The notes under the pieces: model-generated
Told to the model about the DNA's origin: nothing
Seen by the model: the letters and a program-made list of their open reading frames with translations, nothing else
The model's database searches: none
In this document: positions 8,355 to 18,034 of the stretch, in pieces
Numbering within the stretch: position 1 is the stretch's first letter
Layout of the letters: every line of letters starts with the position of its first letter
Origin: Candidatus Endomicrobiellum glyptotermitis
GTDB lineage: Bacteria > Elusimicrobiota > Endomicrobiia > Endomicrobiales > Endomicrobiaceae
DNA length: 64,000 nucleotides
Direction: 5' to 3'
Assembly: GCA_031267715.1 (NCBI GenBank)
Contig: JAIRYQ010000002.1
Coordinates: 186,001-250,000 of the forward strand
Made by a program: the position numbers and the translations under genes

Positions 8355-9234
8355 AAATTAGCATTCTTTTCATGTCAATGGGCATTTCCGCAGTAAATTC
8401 TACGATATTCTTAGTTTCAGGATGTGTAAAACTTATACTGTATGAGTGTAACATTTGCCTATTGAACTGTCTTCCATTAATTGTTTTAGGTCCGCCATAC
8501 TGTTGATCACCTACTACTGGATGATTTATATATTTCATGTGACTTCTTATTTGATGTGTTCTACCAGTAATAATCCTTATTTTCAACAAAGTGTACCCGT
8601 CATTTCTTAAAATAGTTTTAAACTCTGTAATAGCCATTTTTTTTGCAAGAGAATTTACCGTCATAAGTTTTCTGTTTTGTGGTGATCTACTTAATGGTGC
8701 TTCTACTTTCCCTCTATTCTCAATAACAGCACCTTTAACTGCAGCATAATATATTTTCCTTACCTCCCTATTCTGAAATTGTTTTAAAATATTAGCTTTA
8801 GTTTTCTCATTTTTTGCAGAAATAACAACACCCGATGTATCTTTATCAAGCCTGTGCATCAAATATGGTTTATAATCTCCTTTAGAATATCCAACTAAAG
8901 CGTTTAGCAAAGTCCCTGAAAGGTGGCCACAGGCTGGATGAACCACAATGCCGGCGGGTTTATTTACAACAATAATATCAGTATCTTCATAAAGAATATC
9001 GAGTTTTACACTTTCAGGTTCTACTAATAACCTTTTCTCATTTTCAAATTCAAATATTATAACATCACCATGTTCTAGTCTATAGCTCGAAGAAGTAACT
9101 TTATTGTTTACTAAAATTTTTTTCTTACGTATAAGCTTTTGAAAATAAGAGCGAGAATAATCTTTATAAACTGAAGCTAAATAAAAATCTAATCTCTCCC
9201 TTTCAATTTTTTTATATACAGCTTTTTCTTCCAT
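8353..9234 (-). CDS. rluD: RluD-family 23S rRNA pseudouridine synthase
   Basis: The enzyme isomerises uridines in 23S rRNA helix 69 or a related site. An N-terminal S4 RNA-binding domain (about residues 8-70) precedes the pseudouridine synthase core. The catalytic aspartate lies in MHRLDKDTSGVVISAKN, and the RTHQIRSH motif is intact. The frame is open 27 codons further upstream, but the ATG at 9234 has GGAG about ten bases before it and yields the normal 293-residue protein. This start lies inside lgt, so the two genes overlap by 46 bases in different frames, suggesting translational coupling at the end of the operon. Exact RluD versus RluC/RluB-type specificity cannot be settled here. Confidence 0.9.
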   Translation of the reverse strand: MEEKAVYKKIERERLDFYLASVYKDYSRSYFQKLIRKKKILVNNKVTSSSYRLEHGDVIIFEFENEKRLLVEPESVKLDILYEDTDIIVVNKPAGIVVHPACGHLSGTLLNALVGYSKGDYKPYLMHRLDKDTSGVVISAKNEKTKANILKQFQNREVRKIYYAAVKGAVIENRGKVEAPLSRSPQNRKLMTVNSLAKKMAITEFKTILRNDGYTLLKIRIITGRTHQIRSHMKYINHPVVGDQQYGGPKTINGRQFNRQMLHSYSISFTHPETKNIVEFTAEMPIDMKRMLI

Positions 9235-9977
9235 ATTATTAAAACTCCGATAATAAATAAAAAAACTGATATTATTTGTGAAATAGAAAATCCAAAGCAA
9301 TGTATCCCTCTGCAATTATCACGAAAAAATTCAATAATAAATCTCGAAGTAGCGTAAATTACAAGATAAGTTACAAAGGCCATTCCAGGCACCTTAGTAT
9401 TTTTCTTAGAATAAAAATGCAAAAACATAAATAATATAAAATTTACAATAGATTCATAAAGCTGTGTTGCATGTATGTATACCCCCCTAACGGCTAGGGA
9501 ATATTTATCCGTGAACACAACAGCCCACGGGAGATTAGTTTCTTTACCGTAACAACAACCCGCAAAAAAACAACCAATCCTTCCTATGGCGTGTCCTAAG
9601 GCCAATGCTGGAACAAAAAAATCTCCTAAATTAAATATCATCATTTTTTTTTTTTTTGCATATATCAGCGTAAATATCGCTGCACTAATAAAGCCTCCAT
9701 AATAAACTAATCCACCATTCCATATTTTTAAAACATCCAAGGGGTATAAAACAAAATCCCTTAAGTTTACAAAAATAAAAAGTGATCTTGCACCAAGTAT
9801 GGCGAAAACAGCCATATACGTAAATAGGGAATATAGTTCATCATATTGAATCAACTTTTCTCTTGTTTTTTTTATTGAATACGAAAGATAAAAAATTGCG
9901 GCCATAAAAGCTAAAGCTACAAAAAAACCATAGCTATAAATTTTAAAATTTCCTAAACTAAAAAGAATTGGATACAT
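9189..9977 (-). CDS. lgt: Lgt, prolipoprotein diacylglyceryl transferase
   Basis: This polytopic inner-membrane enzyme of 262 residues transfers diacylglycerol from phosphatidylglycerol to the lipobox cysteine of prolipoproteins, the first lipoprotein maturation step. The Lgt signature is present as HAIGRIGCFFAGCCYG (about residue 127), and seven or so hydrophobic segments are spread along the protein. YGGFISA and the C-terminal block RFIIEFFRDN also fit the family. It follows lspA by two bases, so steps one and two of lipoprotein processing are co-transcribed. Its 3' end overlaps the start of rluD by 46 bases. Confidence 0.95.
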   Translation of the reverse strand: MYPILFSLGNFKIYSYGFFVALAFMAAIFYLSYSIKKTREKLIQYDELYSLFTYMAVFAILGARSLFIFVNLRDFVLYPLDVLKIWNGGLVYYGGFISAAIFTLIYAKKKKMMIFNLGDFFVPALALGHAIGRIGCFFAGCCYGKETNLPWAVVFTDKYSLAVRGVYIHATQLYESIVNFILFMFLHFYSKKNTKVPGMAFVTYLVIYATSRFIIEFFRDNCRGIHCFGFSISQIISVFLFIIGVLIIWKKKLYIKKLKGRD

Positions 9978-9979
9978 GT

Positions 9980-10450
9980 TTATAAATGTCTACATTTTTT
10001 TAAATCTAAAATATCAACAAAAACAAGAACGACAGCAACACAAATACAACTATCAGCGACATTAAACGACGGCCATCTTAAATAATTAATACCAAAGTCA
10101 AGAAAATCTACAACTCCATTACGCATTAATCTATCTATAAGATTTCCAAATCCACCTGAAATTATAAGACAAAAAGCATATCTTTGAATTTCGTGCATTT
10201 TAGTCAAATTCTTGCAAAACCATAGTGACACAATAACTAAAAGTAAAAATGTTAGAAAAGAAAATAACGAATTTTTACCCTTAAACATACCAAAAGATGC
10301 TCCTGTATTACGAATATTTGTAATATTAAAAAAATTAAAAAATGGAACAACACTTATACAAGAAGTATAATCTAAGAATCTATCTACAAGGAGTTTTGTA
10401 AATTGATCAACAACAATAATAATTATGCCCAAAAATATCATTTTTCTCAT
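9980..10450 (-). CDS. lspA: LspA, lipoprotein signal peptidase II
   Basis: This inner-membrane aspartyl protease of 156 residues removes the signal peptide from diacylglyceryl-modified prolipoproteins. There are four membrane segments. The conserved blocks DQFTK, NTGASFG, GGFGNLIDR, VVDFLDF and FNVADSCI are all visible, including the two catalytic aspartates in VVDF and NVAD. The start ATG directly abuts the ileS stop codon, and lgt follows after two bases. The ileS-lspA order is common in bacteria, so the context supports the call. Confidence 0.96.
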   Translation of the reverse strand: MRKMIFLGIIIIVVDQFTKLLVDRFLDYTSCISVVPFFNFFNITNIRNTGASFGMFKGKNSLFSFLTFLLLVIVSLWFCKNLTKMHEIQRYAFCLIISGGFGNLIDRLMRNGVVDFLDFGINYLRWPSFNVADSCICVAVVLVFVDILDLKKCRHL

Positions 10451-13243
10451 TTAATCAATAAAAACCTCTCTGCATCTAGAACATAAGTTGTCTTTTACTC
10501 CATCAACATATTTCCAACATCTTAAACATTTTTTTAGCTTAGATTTTGTTGCTTCTATTATAAACTCACTTTCTTTACTTGAAAAACTGCATTTTATATC
10601 CCAATTGCCAAGAACTAAATTTATGAGATTTAAATTTTCAAAAATCTCAACATACTCCTGCCCATAGATAATATTTAACGAAGCTTCAAGGTTCGAACCT
10701 ATAATTCCGTTTTTTCTTAATTTTTCATAAAATATCAATGCTTCCTTTCTTACATCAAGTATTTTTTCCCATTTTTCAAGCACTTCAACCTGAAGAATAC
10801 ATTCACTATTTACCGTAGGGAAATCTGCAAGAAAAACAGATTCGTGTTGTTGCTTATGTGTCAACTTTTGTATTTCTCTCCAGGCTTCTTCAGCAGTAAA
10901 TGATAGTACAGGAGATATAAGTCTTATTATGGCTGAACAAATTCCAAACATTGCAGATACAGCACTCATTCTATCCTTAACATATTTCTTATCACAGTAA
11001 AGAATATCCTTTAAAACATCAAGGTAAAAACCACTTAAAAAGACTGTACAAAAATTACTAATTAATGTCATAGCTCTACAAAACTCATATTTTTCATAAG
11101 CACTCGCAACACTTGAAATAAGCTGTTGAAGATTACTTGAAGCATATTTATCTATTTCACTCATATCTTTAAAAGATAGCACTTTTTCTATGTCAAAATC
11201 ACTAATATTCCCCAATAAAAATCTTATCGTATTCCTAATTTTTCTATAAGTATCACTCAATCCCTTTATAATTTCTTCAGATATTCTTATATCCTCTTTA
11301 TAATTACTTGAAGCTATCCAAAGACGAACAATATCAGCTCCATATTTACTTACAAGTTGTTTGCTCGACACAACATTGCCAAGCGACTTTGACATCTTTT
11401 TACCTTCGCCATCAACAACAAAACCATGTGTCAAAACACTTTTGTACGGTACTTCACCTTTTACTGCGACAGATGGTATCATAGAACTTTGAAACCACCC
11501 GCGATGTTGATCACTCCCTTCAAGATATAAATCTGCAGGATAATCTAAATCTTTGTAATTTCTACTTGATAAAACAGCCTCGTATGAGGTTCCAGAGTCA
11601 AACCATACATCCAATATATCTTCTTCTTTTTTAAAACTTTTAGAATTACACATTGAACACTTTACATCTGCTCCCTTCAAAAGATCTTTCTCACTCATCT
11701 CAAACCATGAATCAGACCCTTTTTCAGCAAATAGAAGTGATATTTTATCTATAATCCCAGAATCAAGCAATGGTTCTCCACATTTTTTACAGTAAAATAC
11801 TGGTATAGGAACTCCCCATAAACGTTGACGACTTAAACACCAATCTGGACGATTTTTAAGCATTACTGCTATTCTGTTTTCGCCGTATTTAGGAATCCAG
11901 TTTACGTTTTTTAACAATTTTAACAATTCTTCTCTCAAACCATTATGTTCTATTGACAAAAACCATTGGGGTGTAGCTCTAAAAATTACCTGTTTTTTAC
12001 ATCTCCAACAGTATGGATGAGAATGGCTTAATTTTAACTTTGCAAGAACTTGACTTTCCCTTTCAAGTCTATCTATTATCAAAGAATTAGCTTTAAAGAC
12101 ATGAGTATTGTAAAACTCCGGGACTTCTTTTGTGTAAAGTCCTCTACTGTCAACAGGGGACAAAATCTCAAGATCATACTCCAAACTCGCCTGATAGTCT
12201 TCAGGTCCATGCCCCGGAGCTATGTGCACTATGCCGGTTCCGTCTTTTATACTGACAAAATCAGCAATAATACCTTGAGAGTACTTGTTCATAAGTAATG
12301 GGTTTTGACAATTTATCCCAAGAAAATCAGCGCCTTTAGCCTCTAAAACCACTTCAAAACTCACGGCTTTTATCTTATCTTTAATATCTTCAACCAAAGC
12401 CTCGGCAATTATAAGCCTTTCTTCGCTTTTGTTCTCAAACTTATAAATAAGAGCGACGTATCTAGATTTTTTATTGAAAGCAAGTGCAACGTTAGCAGGA
12501 AGTGTCCATGGAGTTGTTGTCCATATCAATACAGAAAAACCTTTTAAAATAGACCTCTTTGCTTTAAGTCTATCAGGAAGAACCGCTATCTTAAATTTCA
12601 CAAAAATAGAGTCTGAGATAGAATCCTCATATTCAACTTCAGCTTCTGCCATGGCTGTTTCACAAGTTAAACACCAATAAACGGGTTTTTTCTTTCTATA
12701 TACAAATCCCTTTCTTAACAAATCGTTAAAAACCTTTATTATTGACGCTTCATATTTATGCTCTAAAGTCAAGTAAGGATGATTCCAATCTGCTATGACC
12801 CCTAGTCTTTTAAATTCGAATTTTTGTATTTCCACAAATTTTTTTGCAAAATCAGCAGCCTGTTTCCTAAAGATAAGTTTATTTACTTCATTTTTGTCCA
12901 TTTTCATTTCTTTCAAAACAAGTTGTTCTATAGGAAGTCCATGGCAGTCCCAACCAGGAGTAAATGGCACGTAATTGCCTGACATGGAACGGTACTTTAC
13001 AATAAAATCCTTTAATACTTTGTTAAGTGCAGTACCTATATGTATATGCGCATTTGCATAGGGAGGCCCATCGTGAAAAATAAATTTTTTCTTATGTTTA
13101 TTTTTCACGCAGATTTTGAAATACAAGCCTACTTTGTCCCATTCTTCAACGAAAATAGGCTCCATAAGAGGCAGATTAGCCTTCATTCGAAAATCAGTTT
13201 TAGGAAGGTTTACTGTTTTAGAATAATCTTTTTCCTCACTCAT
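10451..13243 (-). CDS. ileS: Isoleucyl-tRNA synthetase
   Basis: This 930-residue class I synthetase has bacterial-type architecture. The HIGH motif is in PPYANAHIHIGTALNK (about residue 60), followed by the CP1 editing domain with WTTTPWTLPAN and the DGTGIVHIAPGHGPEDY block. The KMSKS loop is GKKMSKSLGN (about residue 612), and the anticodon domain follows. A C-terminal zinc finger (CLRCWKYV and CSRC) places it with the zinc-bearing bacterial enzymes rather than the mupirocin-resistant eukaryote-like type. The start at 13243 precedes the typical NLPKTDFRMKANLP block. It lies between yggU and lspA in a seven-gene operon. Confidence 0.97.
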   Translation of the reverse strand: MSEEKDYSKTVNLPKTDFRMKANLPLMEPIFVEEWDKVGLYFKICVKNKHKKKFIFHDGPPYANAHIHIGTALNKVLKDFIVKYRSMSGNYVPFTPGWDCHGLPIEQLVLKEMKMDKNEVNKLIFRKQAADFAKKFVEIQKFEFKRLGVIADWNHPYLTLEHKYEASIIKVFNDLLRKGFVYRKKKPVYWCLTCETAMAEAEVEYEDSISDSIFVKFKIAVLPDRLKAKRSILKGFSVLIWTTTPWTLPANVALAFNKKSRYVALIYKFENKSEERLIIAEALVEDIKDKIKAVSFEVVLEAKGADFLGINCQNPLLMNKYSQGIIADFVSIKDGTGIVHIAPGHGPEDYQASLEYDLEILSPVDSRGLYTKEVPEFYNTHVFKANSLIIDRLERESQVLAKLKLSHSHPYCWRCKKQVIFRATPQWFLSIEHNGLREELLKLLKNVNWIPKYGENRIAVMLKNRPDWCLSRQRLWGVPIPVFYCKKCGEPLLDSGIIDKISLLFAEKGSDSWFEMSEKDLLKGADVKCSMCNSKSFKKEEDILDVWFDSGTSYEAVLSSRNYKDLDYPADLYLEGSDQHRGWFQSSMIPSVAVKGEVPYKSVLTHGFVVDGEGKKMSKSLGNVVSSKQLVSKYGADIVRLWIASSNYKEDIRISEEIIKGLSDTYRKIRNTIRFLLGNISDFDIEKVLSFKDMSEIDKYASSNLQQLISSVASAYEKYEFCRAMTLISNFCTVFLSGFYLDVLKDILYCDKKYVKDRMSAVSAMFGICSAIIRLISPVLSFTAEEAWREIQKLTHKQQHESVFLADFPTVNSECILQVEVLEKWEKILDVRKEALIFYEKLRKNGIIGSNLEASLNIIYGQEYVEIFENLNLINLVLGNWDIKCSFSSKESEFIIEATKSKLKKCLRCWKYVDGVKDNLCSRCREVFID

Positions 13244-13295
13244 TTTTCACCATATCCTCAATAACCTATTTGCTTTATAATTAAATTTTTAGCAT

Positions 13296-13559
13296 TTATG
13301 GAATTGTATTTAAAATTTCATTAAATTTTTGCTCAGGATGACCTGTTATTTCAATAGTTTTTTCTCTCCCTCTTTCACCTTTTCTTAAAAAAATCATTGA
13401 CCTTTTTACATCAAAAAAATCTGATAAAAAATCACATAGTTCCTCATTTGCTTCTCCTTCGACTGCAGGAGCTACAACTTTTATTCTTAGAATAGAGCCT
13501 ACTCTGCTAACAACTTCATTTTTTTTTGAGTTGGGTATTACTCTAACTTTAATGATCAT
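13296..13559 (-). CDS. yggU: YggU/DUF167 family small protein
   Basis: This 87-residue protein belongs to the UPF0235 (DUF167) family, a small alpha/beta fold of unknown biochemical role. The diagnostic features are VRVIPNSKKNEV near the start, the VVAPAVEGEANEELCDFLSDFF block, and IFLRKGERGREKTIEI. The full typical length is present. It follows proC by about 50 bases. In many bacteria yggS, proC (or yggT) and yggU travel together, which this order repeats. Function is unknown; only family membership is claimed. Confidence 0.9.
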   Translation of the reverse strand: MIIKVRVIPNSKKNEVVSRVGSILRIKVVAPAVEGEANEELCDFLSDFFDVKRSMIFLRKGERGREKTIEITGHPEQKFNEILNTIP

Positions 13560-13608
13560 TGATTATTCTCCGTTGTATTATTTTACGTATAAGAAGGTAA
13601 ATAAGGTC

Positions 13609-14415
13609 TTATTTACTCAGTTCTATAGATCTTTCCATAGCTTGTTTCATAGCCTCATATACAATATCTGAAAAATTCTTGGATTCAAAATACTCTAACG
13701 CTGCTTCTGTCGTACCATTCGGCGACTTAACCCTTTCCTTTAATTTTCCTGGAGATTCTTCAGTAATGTAAAGCATTTTACCTGCTCCATAGACTGTTTG
13801 GACTACAAATTCTCTTGCTATTTCCTCATCAAGTCCAAGTTTCTCAGCAGCCTTCTGCATAAGTTCGCAAAAATAGAATATATATCCCGTACCTGAACCC
13901 GATAGCGCCGTAATAGCATCAAACTTTTCTTCATCAAGAACTCTGACTTTACCAACAGCTGAAAATAAATGTTTTGCGTCCTGAAGCTGAACATCTGAAA
14001 CAAATCTTCCTTTACATAAAGCTGTAGCACTAGAAAGGACAAGAGCTGAAGTGTTAGGCATAGCTCTAATAATTGCAATATCCCTTTGAATATTGTCCTC
14101 AATGAATTTCGTAGTTATTCCTGCAGCAATTGAAATAATAATCGTTTTTCTCTTTATTAAACTCTTTATCTCATTTAGAAGTTCTAACATATTTTGTGGC
14201 TTAACAGAAAGGATAATTATATCCGCACACAATACCCCTTTGTCCTTATTCTCAGTTATGGATACACCAAACTTCTGTTGAAAATCCGATAATTTTCCTT
14301 TAACAGTATCGTTGCAAACAATATTCTCTCGCGATACGAGTTTAGTTTCTAAAAGACCACTTATTATAGCCTGGGCCATATTCCCAGAACCAATAAAAAA
14401 AAGTTTCCTATTCAT
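13609..14415 (-). CDS. proC: Pyrroline-5-carboxylate reductase
   Basis: ProC reduces pyrroline-5-carboxylate to proline with NAD(P)H in the cytoplasm. The N-terminal Rossmann motif is FIGSGNMAQAIISG, the middle shows SVKPQN and RAMPNTSA, and the C-terminal dimerisation domain has ALSGSGTGYIFYFCE and SPNGTTEAALEYFE. From the ATG at 14415 the protein has 268 residues, the usual size. An upstream TTG would add seven residues but is less likely. The start overlaps the end of yggS by eight bases, which indicates coupled translation. proA and proB are not in this window. Confidence 0.96.
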   Translation of the reverse strand: MNRKLFFIGSGNMAQAIISGLLETKLVSRENIVCNDTVKGKLSDFQQKFGVSITENKDKGVLCADIIILSVKPQNMLELLNEIKSLIKRKTIIISIAAGITTKFIEDNIQRDIAIIRAMPNTSALVLSSATALCKGRFVSDVQLQDAKHLFSAVGKVRVLDEEKFDAITALSGSGTGYIFYFCELMQKAAEKLGLDEEIAREFVVQTVYGAGKMLYITEESPGKLKERVKSPNGTTEAALEYFESKNFSDIVYEAMKQAMERSIELSK

Positions 14416-15103
14416 TTTCAATTTTTCTTTCTTCAAATATTGCTGATCCTACTCTTATCATATTCGAACCTTCTTCTATAGCAACTTTGTAATCATTGGA
14501 CATTCCCATAGATAAAACATCAAATTCAGAACTTTTAAAAGATTTCTTGATATTTTTAAATAATCCGTACACTTGTTTAAAATAACATCTTGAGTCCCCA
14601 GAGTTCTTACTATAGGGAGTTATAACCATCAATCCCCTTATCACAATACTAGGAATCGAAAGACATTTTCTATAGAATTCCTCCACATCATCTGGAGCGA
14701 TACCTATCTTAGAAATTTCATGTGAAACCTTTACCTCAATAAGGCAATTTTGCAGCTTATTTAAACCTCTTGCATGGCGACTTATATCATAGGCAAGCCT
14801 CAAGGTATCTAAAGAGTGTATTAAATCAAAATTTTCTACAACTCTTCTTACTTTATTCGATTGCAAGTGTCCGATAAAATGCTTCGCGATTCCTCCAAGA
14901 GAAAAACCAAGTTGTTTAAATTTAGGCAACGCCTCTTGTACTTTGCTTTCTCCTATGTGTTTTATCCCACACTTCAATGCCTCTAAAACGCTTTGATACG
15001 GAAAGGTTTTTGTCACAGCTACAAGTTCAACAAAACCACCTGGACTTTTAGTCAAACTTACAACGTTTCTAAGAAACTCTATGCGTCCTCTAATATTTTT
15101 CAT
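14408..15103 (-). CDS. yggS: YggS/PLPBP, pyridoxal-phosphate homeostasis protein
   Basis: This 231-residue TIM-barrel PLP-binding protein resembles the N-terminal domain of alanine racemase but is not an enzyme, and it controls PLP and amino-acid levels. The PLP lysine is in LVAVTKTFP (about residue 31). HFIGHLQSNK, LIHSLD, RGLMVITPY, LSMGMSNDY and RVGSAIF are all diagnostic. It is the first gene of the operon running to rluD, and a good promoter lies 36 bases upstream. Its end overlaps proC by eight bases. Confidence 0.95.
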   Translation of the reverse strand: MKNIRGRIEFLRNVVSLTKSPGGFVELVAVTKTFPYQSVLEALKCGIKHIGESKVQEALPKFKQLGFSLGGIAKHFIGHLQSNKVRRVVENFDLIHSLDTLRLAYDISRHARGLNKLQNCLIEVKVSHEISKIGIAPDDVEEFYRKCLSIPSIVIRGLMVITPYSKNSGDSRCYFKQVYGLFKNIKKSFKSSEFDVLSMGMSNDYKVAIEEGSNMIRVGSAIFEERKIENE

Positions 15104-15138
15104 TTTTTTAACTTATTCAGAACTAAAGACTGAAGGTG

Positions 15139-15166
15139 ATTATAACATATTCTTGATACTTTGAAA
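15139..15166 (-). promoter_or_regulatory. Promoter of the yggS-proC-yggU-ileS-lspA-lgt-rluD operon
   Basis: On the minus strand a perfect TATAAT (15139-15144) carries an upstream TG one base away (extended -10). It is preceded, after 16 bases, by TTTCAA (15161-15166) as a weak -35. The expected start site lies about 25-30 bases before the yggS ATG. Confidence 0.55.
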
Positions 15167-15862
15167 TTCTCACCTACTTATACAGCGTATGTATGTGGAC
15201 TGAAAATTTATTACTTTGTTGCACCGTATGTGCATAATACTCAATCATTTCCATTATAACCTTTGGTTACTTAAAGAAATCTCCACATTTCTATGGCTCG
15301 GATTGAGTCTTATAATACACACACAAACACATTCTAACGCTCACTCCTCACTCACAAGCATCCAAAACATTCCCCTTTTGCGTACAAAAAAACATACAAA
15401 AGTACGAGAAGAAGCAGGTCCTTCCGCATATTTCTCATTAACAGCTATTTCGTCGCATTCAAATTCTCTTTATATTTTTTTAGGGTATATATGCGTATAT
15501 ACACCCCGCGCGCCCATACCGTTTTTCTTCCATTTTCTTACACATTACATCAATCTTTTTAAATCATACTCTTCAATTCCATTCCAATATCAAACATTTT
15601 CTTGCCTACAACTAAAGTTCCACCTCTCTTTTTTTTAACTTATTCAATTCTTATTTTTGTACTTGTTCTGCAATATAATATCATCTTATTTCTTCTGTCT
15701 CACCTAAGAAAATCCACATATTTTTTCATCCATCTAAACACCATCTCTTAACTTCCTCCACAATAAGAAGTAATGTACACACTTCTTGCATGTGGGACAT
15801 ATTCAACAACATACAACCCTTGAATATCCTTTCTTATTATACACACACACACATTGAAAAAC

Positions 15863-15891
15863 CTACAGCAATTTTGGTAAAAATGCTGTAG
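15863..15891. repeat. Imperfect inverted repeat (12 of 13 pairs)
   Basis: The arms CTACAGCAATTTT and AAAAATGCTGTAG surround a three-base loop with one mismatch. No T-run follows on either strand, so a terminator role is not supported. It may be the remains of a regulatory or terminator structure of a lost gene. Confidence 0.4.
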
Positions 15892-16172
15892 ATAACAGAT
15901 CATAACACAAACTCGCCAAATTCATGCACATCGAAAACACAGTTTTAACCAGTGCTAGTCGAGAATGAAATGGGGGGGGGTGCTTTACAATTTTTCTAAC
16001 TCGTTACAAGAGATTTAAGAGTCTGCAATTGCTAGCACAGATGGTGGAATCTGTAATGGAACAAAGTATATTGCTAAAATACTCCTTAGCCTCTAAGTGA
16101 AATCCTACTTTATCGTAAAAAAGGTAGGGTAAATTACCAATAATAACTGTTGCACAAAACGGACGCGATTCA

Positions 16173-16208
16173 TCACGTTTTTTTGGCTGTAGCCAAAAAA
16201 AATCGTGA
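16173..16208 (-). terminator. Long hairpin one base after the 16210-16582 pseudogene
   Basis: TCACG, seven T and GGCT pair with AGCC, eight A, one unpaired T and CGTGA around a two-base loop. It starts one base past the stop codon of the minus-strand gene, as expected for a 3'-end structure, but it lacks a trailing T-run. It could be a processing or stability hairpin rather than a true terminator. Confidence 0.45.
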
Positions 16209-16209
16209 C

Positions 16210-16582
16210 TTACAAAAAACCTTGCAAAGCATTTAAAATCTCAACATCTGATATATTTTTTACATCATATTTTTTAATTAACTCCAAAGCCTCAGCCACT
16301 TCTTCAGAGGGAAAGTTTATGCTATATTCAAAGTTGTGATCTTTAACTTTTAAGTAAATATTCATACGTTTTTCTAACACGCAAATTAGGCAAATCTTTA
16401 TCATATCTTGTACAGATAACTCATGTGCATTATATGAATCTTTATGAAAATTCCATAAAAAATCCAGAGTTAATAATACAAAACTAAGTTTGAGTGTGGA
16501 AAAAAAAATCCACATCAAGACTTGTATTTCGTATTTCTTTTAAAAACGGCCTATTTCTAAAAAAATCATTTTTTTGATTCAT
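16210..16582 (-). pseudogene. Small unknown gene broken by one base in a T9 run
   Basis: An ATG at 16582 opens a frame (MNQKNDFFRNRPFL...) that reads about 32 codons and then stops. The adjacent frame, entered at a run of nine T (minus strand, about 16500-16508), continues to the stop at 16210 with about 98 codons ending SDVEILNALQGFL. Removing one T joins the two into a single protein of about 123 residues with a smooth composition. The C-terminal 50 residues (from MNIYLKVKD) look like a small alpha/beta domain, but I do not recognise the family. It is either a recent pseudogene or is read through by polymerase slippage on the homopolymer. A hairpin directly follows the stop, suggesting the 3' end is still intact. 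Confidence 0.5.
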
Positions 16583-16747
16583 GTATTTTATTACTTTCTC
16601 GTTACTTCTATCACAGGGAAACACAATATTAAGTTAATTCTAATTTTCTTTTATCCCAACAAAAACTTACTTATCTTTAAAACTACAAAGACACAAATGC
16701 GATAATAAAATGTACAATCACGCTGTACCGTGTTCATTGTATTTGTT

Positions 16748-17917
16748 TTATTTCTTGAATTCTTGTTTTAACTCATCAATTTTATTAACTTTTTCCCAAG
16801 TAAAATCCTTTTCATTTCTCCCAAAATGTCCATAAGCGGCGGTTCTAGAAAAGATTGGTTTGCGAAGTTGTAAGTAGTCCGTAATACCTTCTGGAGTAAG
16901 CGGAAATATTTTTCTTACAACAGGCTCTAACTCTAAGCCCGAGACCTTGCCAGAATGATGTGTATCAATCATTATAGAAACTGGGTCAACTACACCAATT
17001 GCATAAGCAAGTTGCACTGTACATTTATCAGCTAACCCCGACGCAACTACATTCTTCGCAATATGCCTTGCCATATAACAAGCACTTCTATCAACTTTAG
17101 TAGAATCTTTCCCGGAGAACGCTCCTCCACCATGCGCAGCCATTCCACCATAAGTGTCAACTATTATCTTTCTTCCAGTAAGACCAGTGTCTACCGCAGG
17201 TCCGCCAAATAAGAATTTACCAGTAGGATTTATATATATTTTTGTATCTTTATCAATCAAATGTCCAAGTGTAGGTTCAACAATATTATTAAAAATCTCT
17301 TTTTTTGATTCATTTGTTATATGATTCCCCGTATCATCTAAAATTTCTTCAGTATGTTGTGTTGACAAAACAACAGCATCTATTCTTTTAGGTCTCCAAT
17401 CTATATATTCAATGGTTATCTGAGTTTTTCCATCCGGCCCCAAATAAAGCAAAATACCTCTCTTCCTTACCTCAGAAAGTCTCATCGCAAGTTTATGTGC
17501 TAAAGTTATAGGTAAAGGCATAAACTCAGGGGTTTCTTTACATGCGAAACCTATCATCAATCCCTGATCTCCAGCCCCACCGATATCAACACCCATAGCA
17601 ATATCTGGAGACTGTGTGTTTATGGTATCAATTATCGCACACGTATTATAGTCAAACCCCAAAGATAGGCTGTTATAACCTATTCTTTTTATGGTCTCCT
17701 TTATAATATCTCTTGTATTAATTCTTGCAGTCGTGGTAATCTCCCCACCTACAATAAGTAATCCTTTGGAAATAAAAGTCTCACAGGCAACTCTTGCATT
17801 TACATCTTGTCTTAAAATTTCATCCAAAATACTATCAGAAACCACATCACACACCTTGTCAGGATGACCCTCTGTAACAGATTCAGATGTAAAAAAATAA
17901 CCACGCTTATCTGACAT
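16748..17917 (-). CDS. metK: S-adenosylmethionine synthetase
   Basis: MetK makes AdoMet from methionine and ATP in the cytoplasm. The 389-residue protein has all three family blocks: [12 protein letters not shown] with the substrate-binding HPDK near the N-terminus, [16 protein letters not shown], and the phosphate loop [17 protein letters not shown]. Length and both ends match bacterial MetK. The ATG is preceded by AAGGAG and, directly before it, a run of eight G, a spacing peculiarity also seen before recA and lysA. It lies 117 bases downstream of recA on the same strand and may share its transcript. Confidence 0.98.
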   Translation of the reverse strand: MSDKRGYFFTSESVTEGHPDKVCDVVSDSILDEILRQDVNARVACETFISKGLLIVGGEITTTARINTRDIIKETIKRIGYNSLSLGFDYNTCAIIDTINTQSPDIAMGVDIGGAGDQGLMIGFACKETPEFMPLPITLAHKLAMRLSEVRKRGILLYLGPDGKTQITIEYIDWRPKRIDAVVLSTQHTEEILDDTGNHITNESKKEIFNNIVEPTLGHLIDKDTKIYINPTGKFLFGGPAVDTGLTGRKIIVDTYGGMAAHGGGAFSGKDSTKVDRSACYMARHIAKNVVASGLADKCTVQLAYAIGVVDPVSIMIDTHHSGKVSGLELEPVVRKIFPLTPEGITDYLQLRKPIFSRTAAYGHFGRNEKDFTWEKVNKIDELKQEFKK

Positions 17918-18034
17918 ACCCCCCCCTTATCTCTCCTTCTTTTCCGCTAACTAAAATGCTAAGAACCTTTCTCACAAACTTGGAAATATTGCACATAATC
18001 ACACATAGTTCTGCTTTACTTTATTAAAAAATAC

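Larger units (their letters stand above)
15104..16209. other. 1.1-kb gap with hairpins and simple repeats
   Basis: Besides the yggS promoter this region holds CA-repeat tracts (near 15312-15330 and 15840-15853), a run of nine G (15972-15980) and two hairpins listed separately. A 140-codon plus-strand open frame (15216-15638) is rich in Ser, His and Phe, has no ribosome-binding site and no family resemblance, and is judged spurious. No tRNA or transposon end was seen. Confidence 0.55.

Noticed and set aside
15216-15638. 140-codon plus-strand open frame
   Set aside because: It is rich in Ser, His, Phe and Ile from TC/CA-rich DNA, lacks a ribosome-binding site and matches nothing recognisable; probably chance.
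15312-15853. CA-repeat tracts as a minisatellite or recombination site
   Set aside because: The tracts are short and imperfect and not arranged as tandem units longer than two bases; simple-sequence drift is enough to explain them.
15972-15980. G9 tract as a phase-variable promoter element
   Set aside because: No intact gene lies nearby for it to control; it is noted only as an unusual homopolymer.
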